Shown: positions 26,724 to 36,481, counted from the first letter of the stretch. The stretch: 64,000 nucleotides of DNA from Terrimesophilobacter bigeumensis (GCF_039537265.1 NZ_BAABAE010000001.1:372001-436000); one strand, 5' to 3'. Made by a program: numbers and translations. Notes: a model not told the origin generated them from the letters alone.

Positions 26724-27587
26724 ATGAGCGACACACTCGTCGACAACCAGAAGTCCGTTCCCCAGCGGCGCCCGTCCCAGCGCACCATCCTGATGTGCCG
26801 GCCGGACCATTTCACCGTGAGCTACCGGATCAACCCGTGGATGCATCCGGAGACCCCCACAGACACCTCGCTTGCCGTGAAGCAGTGGGAGACGCTCTAC
26901 GAGACGTACCGCGGGCTCGGATTCGACGTGCAGCTCATCGACCCGATCGAGGGGCTCCCCGACATGGTCTACGCGGCCAATGGCGGCTTCGTGCTCGACA
27001 ACATCGCCTACGGTGCGAGCTTCACCTTCCCGGAGCGCCAGCCGGAGGGCCCGGCCTACATGGACTGGTTCCGGCAGCACGGCTACGACGTGCGTGTCCC
27101 GAAGGAGGTCAACGAGGGCGAGGGCGACTTCCTGCTCGTCGGGGACACGATCCTGGCCGGCACCGGGTTCCGCAGCGACTCGGACAGCCACCGCGAGGTC
27201 GCCGAGATCTTCGGTCGCACCGTGATCACGCTCGAGCTCGTCAACCCGAGCTTCTACCACCTCGACACCGCGATCGCCGTGCTCGACCCGTCTCCCGCGC
27301 CCGGCGAGAAGGCGAACATCGCCTACCTGCCGTCGGCCTTCAACGAGGCCGGGCTCGCCATCCTGCGCGAGCGGTATCCGGATGCGATCCTCGTCACGGA
27401 GGAGGACGCGGCCGTTCTCGGCCTCAACTCCTACTCGGACGGCTACAACATCGTGATCGCCTCCCGGGCGAAGGACTTCGAGCGGCAGCTGCGCGAGCGC
27501 GGTTACAACCCGATCGGTGTCGACCTCTCCGAGCTGCTGCTCGGCGGTGGCGGGGTCAAGTGCTGCACGCTGGAACTTCGCAGGTAG
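26724..27587 (+). CDS. Dimethylarginine dimethylaminohydrolase-like amidinotransferase-fold enzyme
   Basis: 287 residues of the guanidino-group-modifying superfamily. Features: RPDHFTVSYRINPWM start, VYAANGGFVLD, NEGEGDFLLVGDTILAG, NPSFYHLDTAI with the catalytic His, and the C-terminal nucleophile Cys in GGGGVKCCTLEL (Cys280 or 281). Family members hydrolyse dimethylarginine to citrulline or, in several bacteria, act on arginine or ornithine-pathway substrates. ATG follows GGAGG by 5 nt. Divergent from Lrp; no ornithine aminotransferase gene is adjacent. Confidence 0.85.
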   Translation: MSDTLVDNQKSVPQRRPSQRTILMCRPDHFTVSYRINPWMHPETPTDTSLAVKQWETLYETYRGLGFDVQLIDPIEGLPDMVYAANGGFVLDNIAYGASFTFPERQPEGPAYMDWFRQHGYDVRVPKEVNEGEGDFLLVGDTILAGTGFRSDSDSHREVAEIFGRTVITLELVNPSFYHLDTAIAVLDPSPAPGEKANIAYLPSAFNEAGLAILRERYPDAILVTEEDAAVLGLNSYSDGYNIVIASRAKDFERQLRERGYNPIGVDLSELLLGGGGVKCCTLELRR

Positions 27588-27615
27588 CGTCGAGCGCGGT
27601 CGATCGCCGGACGGA

Positions 27616-28764
27616 TCAGAGCCGGCGGCCGAGTACGTAGCGCTGGATGGCGATGACCGCGGCGCCCCGGCACCACTCGGTGTCGTCTCCCGGCGTGGCA
27701 ACGATGTCCAGCTTGTGGGTCCGCGGGTCACGGTCTTCGGCGATTCCACGGTGCATGGCCTCTCCCGCCACGTCGACCAGCCGCACCCCCTCCCCGCCGA
27801 GGATGATCCGCTCCGGGACGGTGAGGTTGGCCATGGCCGCGATCATCCGCCCGAGGCCTCGCCCGGCGTCGTCGACGACCCGCCTGGCCGCGGGCTCTCC
27901 GGCGACCGCGAGGTCGAGGGCCTCGTCGTAGCCCACCTCGCGGCCGAGCGCCGTCGAGACCGCCTGCGTGATGGCCGCCTGGGTGAGCATGCTCCGGGCG
28001 CAGCCGCGATGGCCGGCCGGGCACAGCGGGCCGAAGGGGTCGATCGGCCAGTGCCCGACGAGGCCGATGCCGGAGTCCTCGTTGACGACGAGGCGGTCGT
28101 GGACCACGAGCCCATAGCCGATCCCCGCGCCGAGGGTGAGCACGGCGAAGCTGTCGAGACCGCGCCCGGCGCCGAACCAGTGCTCGGCCTCGGTGAAGGC
28201 GACGATGTCGTTCTCGATGACGGTGGGAATCCCCGTCGCGGTCTCGAGCATGGTGCCGAGTGCGACCTCGCTCCACTCCAGGAACGGCGCGCTCGTGACG
28301 ATCGCATGGTCGGAGACGAGGCCGCCGATGCCGACGCCGAGGGCCGTCACCGATGGGACGCTCCCGCCGAGGCGGGTGGCGAGCTCGGCGAGGACGCCGG
28401 CCACGGCATCCGGATCGCGCGAATCGAGGGCGGCGGATGCCGTGGCCACGACGTTCGCGCGCAGATCGGTCGTGACGCCGAGGACTCCGTTGCCGGTGAG
28501 CTTCATCCCGATGAAGTGGCGGGAGTCCGCGACGACGTCGAGCGGTCGTGACGGTCGACCGGCGCGGCCATCCACGCGCTCTTCGACTTCGACGAGCAGA
28601 CCGGCCTCGATGAGCGGGGTGCTCAGGCGAGTGAGTGAGCCGGGGGAGAGGTCGAGGCGCCGGGCGATCTCACTCCGCGAGATCGGGCCGTTGATGAGCA
28701 CCTCGAGGGCGACGGACTGTGAGGGGCCGGGCGATGGCGTCCACGGCGGGGTCGCGATTCTCAC
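27616..28764 (-). CDS. ROK-family transcriptional regulator
   Basis: 382 residues: winged helix at about 15-70 (SRSEIARRLDLSPGSLTRLSTPL) joined to a ROK sugar-kinase fold with GVGIGG, ENDI, LGAGIGYG and the zinc-type motif CPAGHRGCARSM. Acts as a sugar-responsive repressor. GTG start after GAGGAGG. Divergent from the importer-GH15-GH66 operon and almost certainly its regulator. Confidence 0.9.
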   Translation of the reverse strand: MRIATPPWTPSPGPSQSVALEVLINGPISRSEIARRLDLSPGSLTRLSTPLIEAGLLVEVEERVDGRAGRPSRPLDVVADSRHFIGMKLTGNGVLGVTTDLRANVVATASAALDSRDPDAVAGVLAELATRLGGSVPSVTALGVGIGGLVSDHAIVTSAPFLEWSEVALGTMLETATGIPTVIENDIVAFTEAEHWFGAGRGLDSFAVLTLGAGIGYGLVVHDRLVVNEDSGIGLVGHWPIDPFGPLCPAGHRGCARSMLTQAAITQAVSTALGREVGYDEALDLAVAGEPAARRVVDDAGRGLGRMIAAMANLTVPERIILGGEGVRLVDVAGEAMHRGIAEDRDPRTHKLDIVATPGDDTEWCRGAAVIAIQRYVLGRRL

Positions 28765-28853
28765 GGTCCCTCCTCACGGACAGTTCTACATCCTCGTCGT
28801 GTTTATTTTGCTATTCAAGATACTATGACGAATTCTTCGACCAAAGACAACGA

Positions 28854-28882
28854 TTGACATCGAATTACTTTTGCAGTAAAAC
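28854..28882 (+). promoter_or_regulatory. Promoter of the isomalto-oligosaccharide operon
   Basis: TTGACA (28854-28859), a 17-bp spacer and TAAAAC (28877-28882), within an AT-rich stretch (about 28800-28885) that stands out from the surrounding DNA. Likely the region bound by the divergent ROK regulator, though no perfect palindrome was recognised. Confidence 0.55.
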
Positions 28883-28953
28883 TAATGCCAGGCACCACTC
28901 CCTCCGTACTCGTTCCCTGGAGGCGGAGTATCGAAACGATAGGAGTAATCGCA

Positions 28954-30234
28954 ATGAAGCGTTCCAGCAAGTTCGGATCGGCGGTGGCGATCGCGGCAGC
29001 ACTCGCGATGGCGGTCACCGGGTGTTCCGGCGATTCCGGTGGCGGAGACGGTACAGCAGACAACCCCGTGACGATCACGTTCTGGGGGTCCTATGGCAAC
29101 GGAGGAAACTCCACCCAGCAGGACGCCCTCAACAAGGTGCTCATCCCCGCCTTCGAGAAGGACAATCCGGGCATCAAGGTCAAGTACGTGGACATCCCGT
29201 ACGACGACCTGCTGCAGAAGCTCACGACGAGCGCCGCCGGCGATGAACTGCCCGACCTCGTCAGGGCTGACCTCGGCTGGGTGCCGCAGTTCGCCGACCT
29301 CGGTGTGCTCGTGCCGCTCTCCGACGCCATGGACGACTTCCAGGAGCTCGCGGACGCCACCTACCCCGGCTCGCTGTCCACGAACCTCTACGACGGCAAG
29401 TACTACGGGCTTCCCCTCGACACCAACACCAGGGTGTTCATCACGACCCAGGCTGCACTGGATGCCGCCGGAGTGGACTCCCCGCCGGCGACCTTCGACG
29501 AGCTGAAGGCGATGGCTGCGGCACTCAAGGGAACCGATGTCTCGATCTTCGCCGACAGCGGGCTCGGCGCCTGGAACATCTCGCCATGGATCTGGTCCGG
29601 CGGAGGAGCCATCACCGACGACGACCTCACGACCGCGACCGGCTATCTGGACAGCGCCAAGAGCGTCGCAGCCGTACAGATGCTCGTCGACTTCTACCAG
29701 GACGGCCTCATCCCCAACCTGATCACCGGCAACGAAGGCGCGACCGGGACATCCGATGGTCTGCCAGGCGGACAGTACGCGACCATCCTCGACGGACCGT
29801 GGATGCAGGGGGTCTGGAGTGGCCAGTACCCCGACTTCAAACCCATCTACGCTCCGGTTCCCGCTGGTGACGGCGGCTCGGTGAGCGTCGTCGGGGGCGA
29901 GGACATCGTGCTGACGGCGAGCTCGAAGCACCAGGATGCGGCGATCAAGTTCATCCGCTTCACGCAGAGCGAGCAGTTCCAGATCGAGATGGTCAAGACT
30001 GGGCAGATGACCGTGATCCCGGCGTACGCCGACCAGCAGACCGGGATCGCCGACTACTACTCGACGTTCTCCGACCAGCTGACCACGGCGAAGTCCCGGC
30101 TCGCGATCCCGCAGGCGTCCAAGGTCGACACCATCCTGTCGACTGAACTCACACCGGCCTTCGAGGGCACCATTTCGGTCAAGGACGCACTCAGCAAGGC
30201 CGCCGCCCAGATCGACGAGTTGCTCGGGAACTAG
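28954..30234 (+). CDS. CUT1 sugar ABC transporter substrate-binding lipoprotein
   Basis: 426 residues. Lipobox AVTGC with Cys24, then a family-1 extracellular solute-binding domain (TITFWGSYGNGG, DLGWVPQFADLG, KYYGLPLDTNT, GGEDIVLTASSKHQDAAIKFI). Binds an oligosaccharide, by context an isomalto-oligosaccharide, and delivers it to the two permeases that follow. ATG at 28954 after AGGAG; five genes follow in tight succession. Confidence 0.92.
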   Translation: MKRSSKFGSAVAIAAALAMAVTGCSGDSGGGDGTADNPVTITFWGSYGNGGNSTQQDALNKVLIPAFEKDNPGIKVKYVDIPYDDLLQKLTTSAAGDELPDLVRADLGWVPQFADLGVLVPLSDAMDDFQELADATYPGSLSTNLYDGKYYGLPLDTNTRVFITTQAALDAAGVDSPPATFDELKAMAAALKGTDVSIFADSGLGAWNISPWIWSGGGAITDDDLTTATGYLDSAKSVAAVQMLVDFYQDGLIPNLITGNEGATGTSDGLPGGQYATILDGPWMQGVWSGQYPDFKPIYAPVPAGDGGSVSVVGGEDIVLTASSKHQDAAIKFIRFTQSEQFQIEMVKTGQMTVIPAYADQQTGIADYYSTFSDQLTTAKSRLAIPQASKVDTILSTELTPAFEGTISVKDALSKAAAQIDELLGN

Positions 30235-30239
30235 CGGAC

Positions 30240-31220
30240 TTGTCCACCATCGCCAGGGATCAGACCGTGACCGGTCGTGCAGCGGGGCTCGCCTCCGCTG
30301 CACGACCCGGTCCCCGGCGCAGGCTCACCGGCAGCAGGTTGCGGGCCGGCCTGACCCCCTACCTCTTCGTCGCGCCCGGCGCGATCCTGTTCGGTGTCAT
30401 GATCGTCTACCCGATGGTGCAGGCCGTGCAGATGAGCTTCTTCGACTGGAAGATCGTCGGGAGCGCGACGAGCGAGTTCCTCGGGCTCGACAACTACATC
30501 CGGGCAGTCCAGGACGAGCACTTCTGGCTGAGCCTGACCAACAGCGGCATCTACATGCTCTTCACCGTGCCGCCACAGATCGTGCTCGGACTCCTCGTCG
30601 CCCTCCTTCTCAAGAAGAAGAGCCCGGCGCAGCCCCTGTTCCGCGTGCTGTTCTATCTCCCCGTGGTCACGAGCTGGGTCGTCGTCTCGCTCCTGTTCAA
30701 GTACCTCTTCGCCGACCGTGGTCTCATCAACTTCACTCTCGGCGACTTCCTGCACCTCACGAGCGGCGACACGTCCTGGCTCGCGGGCCGCTGGACCGCC
30801 CTCGCCGCCATCTGCGCGCTTGGCGTCTGGAAGGGCGTCGGCTGGGCGATGATGATCTTCCTCGCCGGGCTCCAGGGCGTCCCTCAGGAGCTCGAAGAGG
30901 CGGCGACCGTGGATGGGGCGAATCGCTGGCAGCGCTTCCGCGCCGTCACCCTCCCCGCGATCTGGCCGGCGATGCTGTTCGTCGTCGTCATGCTCGTGAT
31001 CGGCGGGTTCAACGTCTTCACCTCCGTGCTTCTCATGACCGGCGGCGGGCCGGCGGGGCAGACGGATGTCGTGCTCACCTACATGTACCAGCAGGCGTTC
31101 TCCTTCCTCGACTTCGGGTACGGCTCGGCGCTGTCGGTCATCCTGACGGTCATCGTCTTCATCGTCGCGGTCATCCAGCTGCGCTTGTTCCGCGACCGGA
31201 GCGGGGAGGTGCTCGCATGA
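30240..31220 (+). CDS. CUT1 sugar ABC permease (MalF-like)
   Basis: 326 residues with six membrane helices and the EAA motif LEEAATVDGANRWQRFRAVTLP. A charged, proline-arginine N-terminus of about 35 residues precedes the first helix. TTG start at 30240, 5 bp after the previous stop and without a clear ribosome site; a GTG at 30267 is an alternative. Overlaps the next permease by 4 bp. Confidence 0.9.
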   Translation: MSTIARDQTVTGRAAGLASAARPGPRRRLTGSRLRAGLTPYLFVAPGAILFGVMIVYPMVQAVQMSFFDWKIVGSATSEFLGLDNYIRAVQDEHFWLSLTNSGIYMLFTVPPQIVLGLLVALLLKKKSPAQPLFRVLFYLPVVTSWVVVSLLFKYLFADRGLINFTLGDFLHLTSGDTSWLAGRWTALAAICALGVWKGVGWAMMIFLAGLQGVPQELEEAATVDGANRWQRFRAVTLPAIWPAMLFVVVMLVIGGFNVFTSVLLMTGGGPAGQTDVVLTYMYQQAFSFLDFGYGSALSVILTVIVFIVAVIQLRLFRDRSGEVLA

Positions 31221-32059
31221 GTCGCAACCGTTCCGCGCGCAGCCTCTCGACGACGTTCCGATACGTCGCGCTCGTCGCGGGCGCTCTCGTCATGGTCACG
31301 CCGTTCATCTACATGGTGTCGACGAGCTTCAAGGCCCAGGCCTACGTGCTGACGTTCCCGCCCCAGTTCATCCCCGACCCGGCGACGACCGACAACTACG
31401 TCCAGGCGCTCACGACCCAGAACTTCGGGCTGTACTTCCTCAACTCGATCGTCGTCTCGGTGATCGCGACGGCGGCATCCGTGCTCGTGAGTTCGATGAT
31501 GGCGTACGCCTTCGCGCGGTTCCGCTTTCCGGGGCGCGAGCTGATCTTCCGGATCCTGCTACTCGGGCTCATCGTCCCGGCGATGATGCTCATCATCCCG
31601 CAATTCATCCTCGCCAAGCAGCTCCACCTGCTGGACTCGCTGCTCGGTCTCATCGTCTTCTATACGGCGGGCACCCTCGCGCTCAACACCTTCCTGTTGC
31701 GCGGCTTCTTCGAGTCGATCCCGTGGGAGCTCGATCAGGCGATGCAGGTGGACGGTGCAGGGGCCTGGACCCGCTACTGGCGACTCGCGCTTCCGCTCGC
31801 CAAACCCGCGCTCGCGACGGCGACGATCTTCACGTTCCTCTCCTGCTGGGACGAGTTCGCCTGGGCGCTCACAATCATCAACACACCGGAGCACCTGACG
31901 CTGCCCGTGGCGATTCAGCTCTTCCAGGGTCAGAACGCCACCCAGTGGGGGCTCGTCTTCGCCGCCTCGCTCATCGCGGTCATCCCGGTGATCATCGTCT
32001 TCCTCGTGTTCCAGCGCTACTTCGTCCAGGGCCTCACGGCCGGGGCCGTCAAAGGATAA
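31217..32059 (+). CDS. CUT1 sugar ABC permease (MalG-like)
   Basis: 280 residues, six helices, EAA motif ELDQAMQVDGAGAWTRYWRLALP and the C-terminal FVQGLTAGAVKG tail typical of MalG-type subunits. Forms the import channel with the preceding permease. Start codon overlaps the previous stop (ATGA). No ATPase gene is present in the operon. Confidence 0.92.
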   Translation: MSRNRSARSLSTTFRYVALVAGALVMVTPFIYMVSTSFKAQAYVLTFPPQFIPDPATTDNYVQALTTQNFGLYFLNSIVVSVIATAASVLVSSMMAYAFARFRFPGRELIFRILLLGLIVPAMMLIIPQFILAKQLHLLDSLLGLIVFYTAGTLALNTFLLRGFFESIPWELDQAMQVDGAGAWTRYWRLALPLAKPALATATIFTFLSCWDEFAWALTIINTPEHLTLPVAIQLFQGQNATQWGLVFAASLIAVIPVIIVFLVFQRYFVQGLTAGAVKG

Positions 32060-32061
32060 GA

Positions 32062-33159
32062 ATGACCGCAACACTCTCCCCGCAGACCCTCATCGACCAC
32101 GGCGTCGGGGTCATCACTGAAGGGCAGGCGCCCTCCGGCGCCTACATCGCGAGCCCGAACTTTCCGCAGTACCACTTCGCGTGGCTGCGCGATGGCGCGT
32201 ACTGCGCGCTCGCGATGGATGCCGCCGGCCGCCGGGAGTCCGCCGCCGCCTTTCACGACTGGGTCGCCGGCGTCGTCGAGGCGCAGTCACCGCGCATCCG
32301 CTCGGTCGAGACCCGGATGCTGCGCGGCGACATCCCCGGGCCCGACGAACTCCTCCCGACCCGGTACACGCTCGAGGGCGAGGCCGAGCACGTCGAAGGC
32401 GAGGCGTGGCCGAACTTCCAGCTCGACGGCTACGGCACCTGGCTGTTCGCGCTGCACTCCCACTACGGCGCGGACCTGCCTGCCCGGCTGCTGCCGGCGG
32501 CCCACCTCGCCGCCGACTACCTCCTGGCGACCTGGCGACTCCCGTGCTTCGACTACTGGGAGGAGTTCGGCGAACGTCAGCACACCTCGACCCTCGCGGC
32601 GATCGCCGCCGGTCTTCGTGCGGCGGCCCGGATGCTCGGCCGGACCGAGCTCGACACCATCGCCGACGGGATCGTCGGATTCGTGCTCGAGAACTGCGTC
32701 GTCGACGGCGTGCTCGGCAAAGGGCCGGAGGATCCTCGCGTCGACGCGAGCCTGGTGTCCCTCGCGACGCCGTTCGGTCTGCTGGATGCCGGGCATCCGG
32801 TCATGCGGGCCACGGTCGACAGGATCCGTACCGAGCTCGCCTCGCCGACGGGCGGCATCCGCCGCTACCGGGGCGACACCTACTTCGGCGGCAACCCCTG
32901 GCTGCTGCTGACCGCCTGGCTCGGCTGGCACGACCGGCTCACGGGCGATGAGCTCGGTCACACGGCCGCGCGCAACTGGGTGCTCGACCACGTGTCCAAG
33001 GGCGGCGACCTGCCGGAGCAGATCCTCCACGAACCGCAGGATGCCGCCTTCGTCGGGCCGTGGCTCGAGCGCTGGGGCCCGGTCGCGAACCCGCTGCTCT
33101 GGTCGCACGCCAAGTTCATCCTCATGGAGTCGGATGCGGGGGCGGCGACGTGGCGCTGA
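32062..33159 (+). CDS. GH15-like glucoamylase/glucodextranase, cytoplasmic
   Basis: 365 residues, shorter than most GH15 enzymes because the N-terminal beta-sandwich is absent. The (alpha/alpha)6-barrel motifs are visible: FAWLRDGAY (39-47), FQLDGYG, YWEEFGERQH with the expected acid Glu near 167-168, and DLPEQ with the base Glu near 319. GH15 enzymes release glucose from alpha-1,4 or alpha-1,6 glucans; paired with the GH66 gene, alpha-1,6 is more likely. No signal peptide. Starts 2 bp after the permease stop. Confidence 0.82.
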   Translation: MTATLSPQTLIDHGVGVITEGQAPSGAYIASPNFPQYHFAWLRDGAYCALAMDAAGRRESAAAFHDWVAGVVEAQSPRIRSVETRMLRGDIPGPDELLPTRYTLEGEAEHVEGEAWPNFQLDGYGTWLFALHSHYGADLPARLLPAAHLAADYLLATWRLPCFDYWEEFGERQHTSTLAAIAAGLRAAARMLGRTELDTIADGIVGFVLENCVVDGVLGKGPEDPRVDASLVSLATPFGLLDAGHPVMRATVDRIRTELASPTGGIRRYRGDTYFGGNPWLLLTAWLGWHDRLTGDELGHTAARNWVLDHVSKGGDLPEQILHEPQDAAFVGPWLERWGPVANPLLWSHAKFILMESDAGAATWR

Positions 33160-34775
33160 TCCCCGACCGCGCGACCTATGCGCCCGGCCATCCGGTCGTC
33201 ATCGAACTCTCCGCGCCCGCCCCGGCAGACGGCATGGCCGTCGTCTCGAGACTGAACGAGATCGTCCGCACGGTGCCCGTCGCCGCCCTGGCGACCATGG
33301 CCGATCTCGGCAGCTTCGACCGGGGCGGGTACGGAGTCCGGATCGGATCGGCGGTCACGGCGTTCGACGTGCTCGACGACCCCTTCGAGCGTCCGCGGTA
33401 CGGCTTCGTCGTGGAGATCACCGAGGGTGTGGACGTGCCGGAGGTCTCCCGGTTCTTCCGCCGACTCCACCTCAACCTCGCCCAGTTCTACGACTGGGCC
33501 TACCGTCACTCGCAGCTCATGCCGCCCGGTCAGCACTATGTCGACCCGCTCGGCCAGGAGCGCGACCTCGGCACCGTCGACCGGATGGCCGGGGCGCTCG
33601 CCGACGCCGGCACCGTCCCGCTCGGCTACAGCGCGGTCTACGCGATCGGCAGCGACGAGGTCGCCGACTGGGGCGAGAGTCTCTTGCTCCGCTCCGACGG
33701 CGAACCGTACCGGCTCGGTGAGGACTTCCTCGTGCTCGTCGACCCCGCCGAGCCGCGCTGGCTCGAGCACTACCTCGCGCAACTCGAGCAGGTGCTGGAG
33801 GGAACGGCGCTGCGCGGGTTCCACCTCGACCAGTACGGCTGGCCGAAGTTCGCGACCCGCGGCGACGGAGCGCGCGTCGACCTCTCGGCCTCGTTCGTCG
33901 CGCTCCTCGGAGCGGTTCGCGACCGGATGCCCGGCGCCCGCTTCATGTTCAACAACGTCAACGACTTCCCGACGCTCGCCACAGCGCCGACGCCGCAGGA
34001 CGCCACCTACATCGAGGTCTGGGCTCCGCACACCGAACTGCAGGACCTGGCGACGCTCGCGACGGATGCCCGCGCGGCCCGGCCAGAGCATCCGCCGATC
34101 CTCTCCGCCTATCTCAGCTGCTACCGGGAGGACGGGGCCCAGTCGGACGAGGCCAGCGCGAACCGCGCGGCCGGCCTCGTCATGGCGACCGCGTTCTCGC
34201 ACGGGGCGAGCCACCTCCTCCTCGGTGAGGACGGGCACGCCCTCACCGACCCCTACTACCCGCGCAACCATGAGCTGGCCGAGGGGAGCATCGACTTCTT
34301 CGCGGCCTGGTACGACTTCGCCGTGCGCTACGGCGACCTGCTGTTCGACCCGGCGGCGCAGGATGTCACCGGGTCGTTCACGGGCGGGATCAACGAGGAT
34401 GTCGTGCTCACCGGCGCCGACTTCTCGACGAAGGCGGACGCTGGCGCCGTCTGGACGCACGTCGTGCGCACCCCGCTCGGCCTCGTGATCCACCTCATCA
34501 ATCTCGTCGGGCAGACCGAGACCGCCTGGGACGCGGGCAAGAACCCGACCCAGGCGCTCGCGGGCGCCTCACTCGAGCTCGCTCTCGTGCGCGAGGGCAC
34601 CGAGGTCTGGTTCGCGAGCGTGGATGAGCCGGACATGGTCGCGCTGCCTCGCACCGGGACATCCGCCTCCGCCCAGACCGACGCGCTGTCGGCGGGGCAA
34701 TCGAGCACGGTCTTCTCGCTTCCCGCCCTGCAGGCCTACTCGATCGTGTTCATACCGGAGGACGGGCTGGGGTAG
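33150..34775 (+). CDS. GH66 dextranase / cycloisomaltooligosaccharide glucanotransferase, cytoplasmic
   Basis: 541 residues. GH66 catalytic signature: nucleophile Asp227 in GFHLDQYG and acid Glu289 in YIEVW; also YDWAYRHSQLMPP and NNVNDFP. Cleaves alpha-1,6-glucan (dextran) or transfers it into cyclic isomalto-oligosaccharides. Most known GH66 enzymes are secreted and larger; this one has no signal peptide and no carbohydrate-binding insert. GTG start at 33150 overlaps the GH15 gene by 10 bp; an earlier in-frame ATG would read out of frame through it. Last gene of the operon. Confidence 0.85.
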   Translation: MALIPDRATYAPGHPVVIELSAPAPADGMAVVSRLNEIVRTVPVAALATMADLGSFDRGGYGVRIGSAVTAFDVLDDPFERPRYGFVVEITEGVDVPEVSRFFRRLHLNLAQFYDWAYRHSQLMPPGQHYVDPLGQERDLGTVDRMAGALADAGTVPLGYSAVYAIGSDEVADWGESLLLRSDGEPYRLGEDFLVLVDPAEPRWLEHYLAQLEQVLEGTALRGFHLDQYGWPKFATRGDGARVDLSASFVALLGAVRDRMPGARFMFNNVNDFPTLATAPTPQDATYIEVWAPHTELQDLATLATDARAARPEHPPILSAYLSCYREDGAQSDEASANRAAGLVMATAFSHGASHLLLGEDGHALTDPYYPRNHELAEGSIDFFAAWYDFAVRYGDLLFDPAAQDVTGSFTGGINEDVVLTGADFSTKADAGAVWTHVVRTPLGLVIHLINLVGQTETAWDAGKNPTQALAGASLELALVREGTEVWFASVDEPDMVALPRTGTSASAQTDALSAGQSSTVFSLPALQAYSIVFIPEDGLG

Positions 34776-34816
34776 CAGCCGGCACGGATCTCCGTGTTCG
34801 GGATTAGCGTGGTGGC

Positions 34817-36421
34817 ATGCCCACTCACGAAGTCGAGAACCAGGCACCGCCGCGCGTCGACGTGGACGAGTTCGGGACCAACCGGCCGCTCGTGGATGCG
34901 GTGGCCCGTTTCGATGCCGAGTGGGCGCTCGGCGACCTTCGTGGGGTGGGGAAGCTCGTCGGGAGCGCGACGTTCCAGCGCGACGCGGAGGTGGCGAGCA
35001 CCCAGGTGCCGGTGCTGCGCACGCACGACCGTTTCGGGCACCGGATCGATGAGGTCGACTACGACGAGTCATACCACCGCATCCTGTCGGCCGCCGTCGC
35101 GCACGGCGCCCACACGAGCGCCTGGGCGGATCCGCGGCCCGGGGCGAACGTTGCGAGGGCGGCCACGTTCATGCTGTTCGCCCAGGTGGAGCCCGGTCAC
35201 GCCTGCCCGACCTCCATGACGCACGCGGCGGTGCCGGCGCTCGCGGCATCCGACGCGTTGACCACGCGCTGGCTTCCGCGGCTCCTTAGCCGCGACTACG
35301 ACGGGGCCTTGTCGGCCGGCAAGTCATCGGCCCTGTTCGGCATGGCGATGACGGAGAAGCAAGGCGGCTCCGACGTGCGGGCGAACACGACGGTCGCGGT
35401 GGATGCCGGCGACGGAAGCCACCGCCTCACCGGGCACAAGTGGTTCTGCAGCGCACCCATGTCTGATGCCTTCCTCGTCCTGGCGCAGACGGCGGCCGGG
35501 CTCAGTTGCTTCCTCCTCCCCCGCGTGCTCGAGGATGGTACCCGGAATGCCTTCGCCATCCAACGGCTGAAGAACAAGCTCGGCAATCGTTCGAACGCGT
35601 CGTGCGAGGTCGAGTTCGACGGCACGGTCGCGTACCTTCTTGGCGAGGAGGGGCGCGGCGTCGCGACGATCATCGAGATGGTGGCGCGAACACGCCTCGA
35701 CTGCGTGCTCGGCACGGCGGCGGGGATGCGCCAGTCGGTCGCGGAGGCACTGTGGCTGGTTCGGCACCGGTCGGCGTCCGGGGCGAAGCTCATCGACCAG
35801 CCGGCGATGACCGCTGTGGTCGCCGACCTGGCGCTCGAGTCCGAGGCGGCGACCGTGACCGGGTTGCGCCTCGCCCGTGCGCACGACGATGACGCGGATG
35901 ACCGGGAGCAGCAGTTCCGCCGCCTGGCGACGGCCGTGTCGAAGTACTGGATCTGCAAGCGTGGACCGGAGCACGCCTACGAGGCGATGGAGTGCCTCGG
36001 CGGCAACGGCTACATCGAGGACTTCCCGCTCGCCCGACGGTATCGGGAACAGCCGGTCATGGCGATCTGGGAGGGCTCGGGCAACGTCATCGCGCTCGAC
36101 GTGCTGCGCGCGATGGCCCGCGAGCCGGAGACGGTGGAGGCGTTCCTCGCGGAGGTCTCACTGGCCGACGGCGTCCACCCCGTTTTCGACGCCTACCTGG
36201 CCGATACCCGCGGCATCCTGGCGGGGACTCCGGAGCCGGCTCAGGCCCGCCGCATCACGGAACATCTGGCGTTGATCCTGCAGGCATCGCTCATGCTGCG
36301 TTTCTCCACTGCGGCTGCTGCCGACACGTTCGTGCAGTCCCGGCTGGGCGATGACCGCGGTCGGCTCTACGGGGTGCTTCCGCGCGGTGCAGACCTCAGG
36401 GCCATCCTCGACCGGCATTGA
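34817..36421 (+). CDS. AidB-like acyl-CoA dehydrogenase
   Basis: 534 residues, longer than standard acyl-CoA dehydrogenases (about 380) and matching the AidB group. Features: HACPTSMTHAAVPAL, MAMTEKQGGSDVRANTT, GHKWFCSAPMSDAFLVLAQ, LGNRSNASCEVEF, and the C-terminal ECLGGNGYIEDFPLARRYRE with the flavin-contacting loop. E. coli AidB binds DNA during alkylation stress and keeps isovaleryl-CoA dehydrogenase activity. ATG with TAGCGT 6 nt upstream (leaderless layout). Monocistronic. Confidence 0.9.
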   Translation: MPTHEVENQAPPRVDVDEFGTNRPLVDAVARFDAEWALGDLRGVGKLVGSATFQRDAEVASTQVPVLRTHDRFGHRIDEVDYDESYHRILSAAVAHGAHTSAWADPRPGANVARAATFMLFAQVEPGHACPTSMTHAAVPALAASDALTTRWLPRLLSRDYDGALSAGKSSALFGMAMTEKQGGSDVRANTTVAVDAGDGSHRLTGHKWFCSAPMSDAFLVLAQTAAGLSCFLLPRVLEDGTRNAFAIQRLKNKLGNRSNASCEVEFDGTVAYLLGEEGRGVATIIEMVARTRLDCVLGTAAGMRQSVAEALWLVRHRSASGAKLIDQPAMTAVVADLALESEAATVTGLRLARAHDDDADDREQQFRRLATAVSKYWICKRGPEHAYEAMECLGGNGYIEDFPLARRYREQPVMAIWEGSGNVIALDVLRAMAREPETVEAFLAEVSLADGVHPVFDAYLADTRGILAGTPEPAQARRITEHLALILQASLMLRFSTAAAADTFVQSRLGDDRGRLYGVLPRGADLRAILDRH

Positions 36422-36481
36422 CGGTGGCGGCCGCGCCGTCCCGGGTATCAGCCGGGCTGCGACGACATGTCAAAGTCAGTC

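Noticed and set aside
28765..28953. A ROK operator in the AT-rich divergent region
   Set aside because: No perfect palindrome was found by eye; only the promoter hexamers could be supported.
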